A stretch of DNA of 39,571 nucleotides from positions 1 to 39,571 of the forward strand of contig JAKSDI010000125.1 of NCBI GenBank assembly GCA_022360175.1, given 5' to 3'. This document shows, in pieces, positions 37,201 through 39,571 of the stretch. Below the pieces are notes generated by a model. That model was not told the origin of the DNA. It saw nothing but the letters and a program-made list of their open reading frames with translations, and ran no database searches. The stretch comes from Chitinophagales bacterium (lineage in GTDB: Bacteria; Bacteroidota; Bacteroidia; Chitinophagales; Saprospiraceae). How positions within the stretch are numbered: the first letter of the stretch is position 1; each line of letters opens with the position of its first letter. The position numbers and the translations under genes are program-made.

Positions 37201-37704
37201 AGTCATGCTTTTTCACTGCGAAAAGAAGGCCGTAAACTAATATGGGAATTTCCTAATATCAATCTTCCCGATAGTTTGACTAATGAAGAAGGGAGTCATG
37301 GTTTCATCAATTTCCGTATTCGTCCCAAGGAAGGATTGTCAACAGGTACGAGTATTAAAAATCAGGCAATTATCTATTTCGATGGACAAGCCGGCCTTGT
37401 AACCAATATCGTAGAGAACACTATAGATATTCAATCCACTATAACAGATCAGAACAACCAGCTTATATGCTATCCTAATCCTGCAAGTGAATATCTCATC
37501 TTAGCTTTCAAAAATATGGAGGTGCAAGACCAATTTAGTAAAATAGAACTAGTCAACACCTCTGGGCAGGAAGTAACTAAGTGGACCCCTACCTCAAATC
37601 ATCTACAAAGCCTGCGTTTACCTACTCTCCCTGAAGGCCCTTACTGGTTAAAGGTCATGGATCAACAAGGTAATCATTATGGATTTGCAATAATCATACA
37701 ATAA
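31252..37704 (+). CDS. Giant secreted protein: DUF11-like, seven FG-GAP/VCBS repeats, UnbV/ASPIC, SdrD-like, DUF7619-like, T9SS type A
   Basis: 2150 residues. A signal peptide (about 1-38) and then long beta-rich, DUF11-like regions (about 40-1240) come first. Seven FG-GAP/VCBS-like blades lie at about 1255-1605, with units such as WAVAWGDYNADGFDDLFITS and VGGSWGDYDNDGDIDLFVAN, predicting a seven-bladed calcium-binding propeller. An ASPIC/UnbV domain follows (about 1610-1700; IEGQSGGGIGGQNSQSLHYG), then an SdrD-B-like domain (YHDLNDNCLLDSDEP), a CARDB-like domain, a DUF7619-like domain (PNDILVTPEG, VLSYKIRFQNVGTSVA) and a type A T9SS sorting domain (ICYPNPASEYLILAF). It is probably a surface or matrix adhesin. 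It has its own sigma54-like promoter with paired upstream sites, linking it to the polysaccharide genes. Confidence 0.9.
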   Translation: MLARINTHTPFFLSPKPLIHLFWLLILSLLSTQALKSQIIIDAQVTAEITVCGTPTSFQIGLENPSTEVISGINVRVTFPEGILYIPGSLIATTTDIPITEADISLPNSPVFSISELPAQSELLFTINAEAYASAVNANSNTAELRNTISITSPLGNQNETSPPYNLLYGALSITETTPLSNTVYAGEVFSRSITVLNGGYGAISNFTLEDFHDNALLTVLSTDIGDLQADGQTILLNSGDFTSIGDGDGLLERNESITITEQILVSGCNDASSVINARWGCGGTTLESNTKYPYTEVQLKKPVLAVTPAPTFDNCLNAGTQIQEITISNTGQGPATSAVLNIQHSPNDVYAGIDLSSIELQQDGGSFESINASDYTAAPNYNCMPLNAASSYEINLPDISPGASISIRWEQFNCNPDECSPANLAGWQYALTYTDACDSKNYSNEGTGQATLGKHLSLFDESPSDLQDGETGIYQFLLTEARIDLPIIPKSRLYMVIDVPENMTYNPDNVLEWYNGAQYWTPLEMNFNSVTRQLTTTYTMPAPFEIRRSSISAKLTADCSAQTSDVTTAAIGLQLFYQIDNSCSENIRLPLNCKEVSLTDIHCPGDCSEGLSFERFEVSRTSFGAPDNDLDGLADLSGVLSDAVKHNRVMAQDTFQTSFFGTIKTQQPDDDWEFAFARSHIPYGNKIAALSASLTIHRTDGSTIIANQVPISTQIDGNGDLIADMDISPGSLVNAGNSNMSGITYQDGDQLVLQATYRLDGNIGAKIEQVRIENDFYVRKTANGSNYQCDSWSGHLTMIGYYFSNQQSEQYIANDCTVQINQDFMMSIGDCCSNYAGGNLFPYEYRNWAILEKARVQIPDGYTFITAQISQQRTTNTNTYVTESIDGLSPISTLDNQYDFDIASLYGNGIHPGDDGFRGTFSITLDPDCQLNQSANLAVNWTFFYRENEFLGGQPTGGYTATPDYVRYRRGRLRVSSNQPIQDGLLNTVSWNIKVKNAASAYVYNGWILPESLSGSLEVLFVIDLQTGDTLQAINSFYQLGNFNPRQRKDYQITARQASCDPSELLVHSGYDCDNYPTSQAAIECGYETSSLQVVPLPSELQTRIFNTPSANACDNEVEITIELLSAKLAAVKDIEILITVNDINSISLTNDFATIYPENSSPVTHISPPPSGNTYTLLLNDYIPSIIENGLPGIVAPTNNLVQLKLQAILNPGFRPGDFIRFEIKSKAACSDALPNLFIAHDPNALFTEKIGTGISEGGDNWAVAWGDYNADGFDDLFITSYDANSPNQLLRNEGDGTFSPILIAPFTTDLASSLAASWGDYDNDGDLDLYVANNIGTPNFLYRNQGNDLFVKVLNDDCVNDLGYAHGCSWVDYDNDGWLDIFVATYFSTQFNILYHNNADGTFSQAGDNAIALEAGNSVAGIWGDYNNDLLPDLFVANTNGNANSLYQNMGNGQFLRINSGAIVTDINHSVGGSWGDYDNDGDIDLFVANAANQANNLYRNDGNGSFTKVNAGELTSLEAHSHGSTWLDYDNDGWLDIYIANDQGQANALFHNNRNGQFTLIENASLKQLHSSFGVGWSDYDKNGSLDLFVANRAGDNNLLISNDRAACSNYLCIQLEGSSSNRSAIGAAVKVKANIYGESIWQHRVIEGQSGGGIGGQNSQSLHYGLGNADKVDSVIVIWPSGYEQAIDVNINDCNYISENSGTKVRGIAYHDLNDNCLLDSDEPVLANMPIRITQTNQLIFTNNSGQYEAVLPLGSYNIQRESVTNWTSTCNTSHSVDVTEQGGIMEGYNFAYKASCLLPDLQVEFSLTSNRVGMENLAILVIKNIGTQSAENVQILFSHNEFSLVNEASEIWDSYSESNVEWNLDALPAGNSQTIYLSLFVEEATPINIPLQYSLAATHTEDDCDNNNNIFQDYALSTGPIDPNDILVTPEGNIQADQVLSYKIRFQNVGTSVARQVIVEDELPVELDASTLEIGSISHAFSLRKEGRKLIWEFPNINLPDSLTNEEGSHGFINFRIRPKEGLSTGTSIKNQAIIYFDGQAGLVTNIVENTIDIQSTITDQNNQLICYPNPASEYLILAFKNMEVQDQFSKIELVNTSGQEVTKWTPTSNHLQSLRLPTLPEGPYWLKVMDQQGNHYGFAIIIQ

Positions 37705-37756
37705 TGAATTCATAGTGCTTTGTCAAGTGTGAAAGGATGAGTGAAATGTCTGTGAA

Positions 37757-37867
37757 TTTTATGCTTAATCCCTGCCCGCCGTCAAGACTTTGGCAGGCGA
37801 GAAGGCGGAGGTTCCCACGCATAGCAGCGCTACGCAAGGGGTTCTCTAACAAAGAGTAAGCATAAAA
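37757..37867. repeat. Inverted-repeat-bounded, GC-rich structured element
   Basis: A perfect 11-bp inverted repeat (TTTTATGCTTA at 37757-37767 with TAAGCATAAAA at 37857-37867) bounds 111 bp of GC-rich sequence that holds CCTGCC/GGCAGG and GCATAGC/GCTACGC stems. It contrasts with the AT-rich surroundings and could be a MITE, a REP/BIME-like element mobilised by a RAYT, or a large hairpin ending the 31252 transcript. The 37705-38088 gap holds this element and the terminator below; no gene is visible in it. Confidence 0.55.
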
Positions 37868-37923
37868 GATACCACAGGTTACTCGTTTTTTGATGCTTTA
37901 CAAAGCAATAGTGATAATATGAT

Positions 37924-37959
37924 AAACAAAAGCCGGGTGCTTCCAAAGAAGACACCCGG
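37924..37959 (-). terminator. Intrinsic terminator of the minus-strand gene ending at 38089
   Basis: CCGGGTG (37933-37939) pairs perfectly with CACCCGG (37953-37959). The stem extends inward through CTTC/GAAG (37940-37951), with one bulged base and a CAAA loop. On the minus strand it is followed by CTTTTGTTT. It lies about 130 bp past the stop of the downstream gene. Confidence 0.75.
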
Positions 37960-38088
37960 TACCAAATCATAGTCACTAGAATTTATGTTTCGAAGTTGGA
38001 TATTGTCTAATACATTATTTGTAAACAGAGTTAATAAAAAGGAGGAGTCAAACGAGTGACGTTCAACTCTCTCCATAATCCCAATAAA

Positions 38089-39571
38089 TTACTCCGTAAT
38101 AATCATAGATTTCGTATCGGTGTATTGACCTGCTTTCACCGTGTACTGCAATACTCCTTTCGGTAAATTACGAGCATTAATCACCACCGAGTTGTATCCC
38201 TTCACAGCATCCAGGCGGATCAGCTTGATCACCCTTCCTGTGATGTCACTTATTGTCATTGTAGCTGTTGCTGCTTCTGGTAGGTTAAAGCCGATCAGTG
38301 TTTCTCCATTAGCTGGGTTTGGCTGGTTTTGATACAACTCAAACTGATCTGCTTTGGCTACTGGTGTAGACAAACCAAATGACAAGCCTACATCCATGAA
38401 CTGGCCATCTACTGCATAAGCTTCTGCCTTGGTGATGCGAGAGCTCACACTCATCACTTCACTTAAGTTAACATCAACTTTTGCTCTTAGTACCAAACTG
38501 TACATTACGGTAGTTGGTAGTTCCTCTTCTGTATCTGGTACCCAATTCCAGCTTGTAGTTATTAGGCCTTCATCCAAATAAGTGAAACCGAAGTTGTCTT
38601 CACTAGCTACTCCTTCCAGGATATCCACCAGCTCCACTGCTTCTGTGTTGAAGTTCAGTGTTGCCTGATATCCATAGAGGCTCTGCAGCTCTTCTATAGT
38701 GAAGTTGGTGGTATACTCCTGTCCTGCTTTCATCGCCACTTCTTCTGCCTGTAAGTAAAGAGTGCTCTCTACAGTCCGGCCTTCCACTGCCAGTAAGCTA
38801 GTAGTCTCGGCATCTTCTGTCACATCCCCTATTTTCACTGCTATGAAATCCAACCCTGCAATACCATACTCTGACAAGTCATTCGCATTCACCAATTCTG
38901 GGAATACTTCCTGCCATGGGTCTTGTGGATTCGGGAATACATAAGCTGCATCTACAAAACGCCAGCTCGTGTTGTTGGAAAACTCGGTATCTATCGACAA
39001 GATCAACTTACGTAACTGGATCAAATCCAGGGTAGTGATCGACTCTGACTTGTTCACATCTGCTGCGATACGCTTATAGGGGCTATCCAGTAGCTGTACT
39101 CCAAGGATATGCTGGCTGATCAATACCAAATCAAAGGTGGATACACCATTGAGATAATCACCATCCCGCTCTGGAATGATGGTGTAATCATAGCCTTCTA
39201 CCAGCCCTGCAAAGCTGTATGTTCCATCTGCACCTGTTTGCATGGAAGCAGCACCCTGCCCGCTCAAGCTGATTGTCACATCCTCTACTGGGGCTTCATA
39301 CTCTGTTTCCACTGCTCCGGCTATAGCTGGGCTACTGCCTGTACAATTACCCATATTATCCTGTACATTGATATAGGTCTCACAGAAATCAGAGTTACCT
39401 GCTGCGTCCCATGCCCAGATCTCTACTACCAGTGTACCTAAGTCTGCACATGTCAGTACAATACCTGTAGAATCGATGTTCTTGGGCTCTCCTACTCTGT
39501 TCATCGAGTACACTACAGGTTCAGAACAATCTGTGATTGGGGAAGCTATGAAATCACTTGCCCAAATTGCC
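38089..39571 (-). CDS. Secreted T9SS type A protein with dockerin-like and cohesin-like domains (5' end outside the window)
   Basis: The frame is open through the right edge of the window, so this is the C-terminal 494 residues of a longer protein. From the edge: an HYR-like repeat end (ASDFIASPITDCSEPV to VEIWAWDAAGN), a CnaB/carboxypeptidase-like domain (VSGQ-like strand, GADGTYSFAGLVEG), a dockerin-like pair (DYLNGVSTFDLVLISQHILG; ADVNKSESITTLDLIQLRKLIL), a cohesin-like beta domain (LYGYQATLNFNTEAVELVDIL) and a type A T9SS sorting domain (LYQNQPNPANGETLIGFNLP). Codons are noticeably richer in AAC, CAG, CTG and ACC than in neighbouring genes, which suggests high expression. The GTG at 39513 is only an internal codon, not the start. 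Confidence 0.88.
   Translation of the reverse strand, partial: AIWASDFIASPITDCSEPVVYSMNRVGEPKNIDSTGIVLTCADLGTLVVEIWAWDAAGNSDFCETYINVQDNMGNCTGSSPAIAGAVETEYEAPVEDVTISLSGQGAASMQTGADGTYSFAGLVEGYDYTIIPERDGDYLNGVSTFDLVLISQHILGVQLLDSPYKRIAADVNKSESITTLDLIQLRKLILSIDTEFSNNTSWRFVDAAYVFPNPQDPWQEVFPELVNANDLSEYGIAGLDFIAVKIGDVTEDAETTSLLAVEGRTVESTLYLQAEEVAMKAGQEYTTNFTIEELQSLYGYQATLNFNTEAVELVDILEGVASEDNFGFTYLDEGLITTSWNWVPDTEEELPTTVMYSLVLRAKVDVNLSEVMSVSSRITKAEAYAVDGQFMDVGLSFGLSTPVAKADQFELYQNQPNPANGETLIGFNLPEAATATMTISDITGRVIKLIRLDAVKGYNSVVINARNLPKGVLQYTVKAGQYTDTKSMIITE

Noticed and set aside
37879-38076. 65-codon minus-strand open frame
   Set aside because: It spans the intrinsic terminator hairpin and has no start context or family features.

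Overview
The window looks like a chromosomal segment of a Bacteroidota bacterium, most likely a saprospiral or cytophagal surface or matrix former. The support is type IX secretion (T9SS) C-terminal sorting domains of both type A and type B, a PorP/SprF-like outer-membrane protein, a TPR sensor kinase paired with a LuxR-type regulator, A-rich translation starts, one TAnnTTTG-type promoter box and AT-rich intergenic DNA. No rRNA, tRNA or CRISPR array was seen.

Layout. (1) 1-5081: housekeeping and signalling genes. These are a cytoplasmic trypsin-like protease with a zinc ribbon, pdxH, a probable minus-strand small RNA with its own terminator, and a LuxR response regulator with a TPR histidine kinase whose last 41 codons are out of frame. 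(2) 5217-9637, minus strand: four overlapping polysaccharide genes (nucleotidyltransferase/kinase fusion, hexapeptide acyltransferase, two GT4 glycosyltransferases). (3) 9805-15568, plus strand: a regulatory operon with an NtrC-family sigma54 activator, a FIST-domain sensor and a PAS-rich hybrid histidine kinase ending in REC and HPt. (4) 15543-17698, minus strand: a WecA-type initiating phosphoglycosyltransferase and a glycosyltransferase. (5) 18185-22234, plus strand: a secreted NHL propeller protein with a type B sorting domain and a PorP/SprF-OmpA fusion. (6) 22423-30507, plus strand: Wza-like lipoprotein, Wzc-like co-polymerase/kinase, Wzx-like flippase, GT4, Wzy-like polymerase and an APH-fold kinase. 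(7) 30464-31045, minus strand: a RAYT/IS200-like transposase. (8) 31252-37704, plus strand: a 2150-residue secreted FG-GAP/UnbV protein with a type A sorting domain. (9) 38089 to the window end, minus strand: the C-terminal part of a secreted protein with dockerin-like and cohesin-like domains.

How the parts work together. Regions 2 and 4-6 hold the parts expected of a Wzx/Wzy-dependent exopolysaccharide pathway plus two T9SS-linked surface proteins. The main discovery candidate is regulatory. All five transcription units around the sigma54-activator operon (starting at 9637, 17698, 18185, 22423 and 31252) carry the same upstream architecture. Each has two 17-bp A/T-cored copies of an ATTCC-N7-GGAAT-type site spaced 18-21 bp apart, then 71-75 bp (84 bp in one case) to a GGCA-type -24 element with a -12-like box. 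Three of the five also share the ten bases AAGTGATAAT at the start codon. I infer a FIST sensor / hybrid kinase / sigma54 activator circuit that switches on polysaccharide export and secreted adhesin-like proteins together. This resembles in logic the RpoN-PrsK-PrsR control of EPS and PEP-CTERM proteins in floc-forming proteobacteria, but with T9SS cargo.
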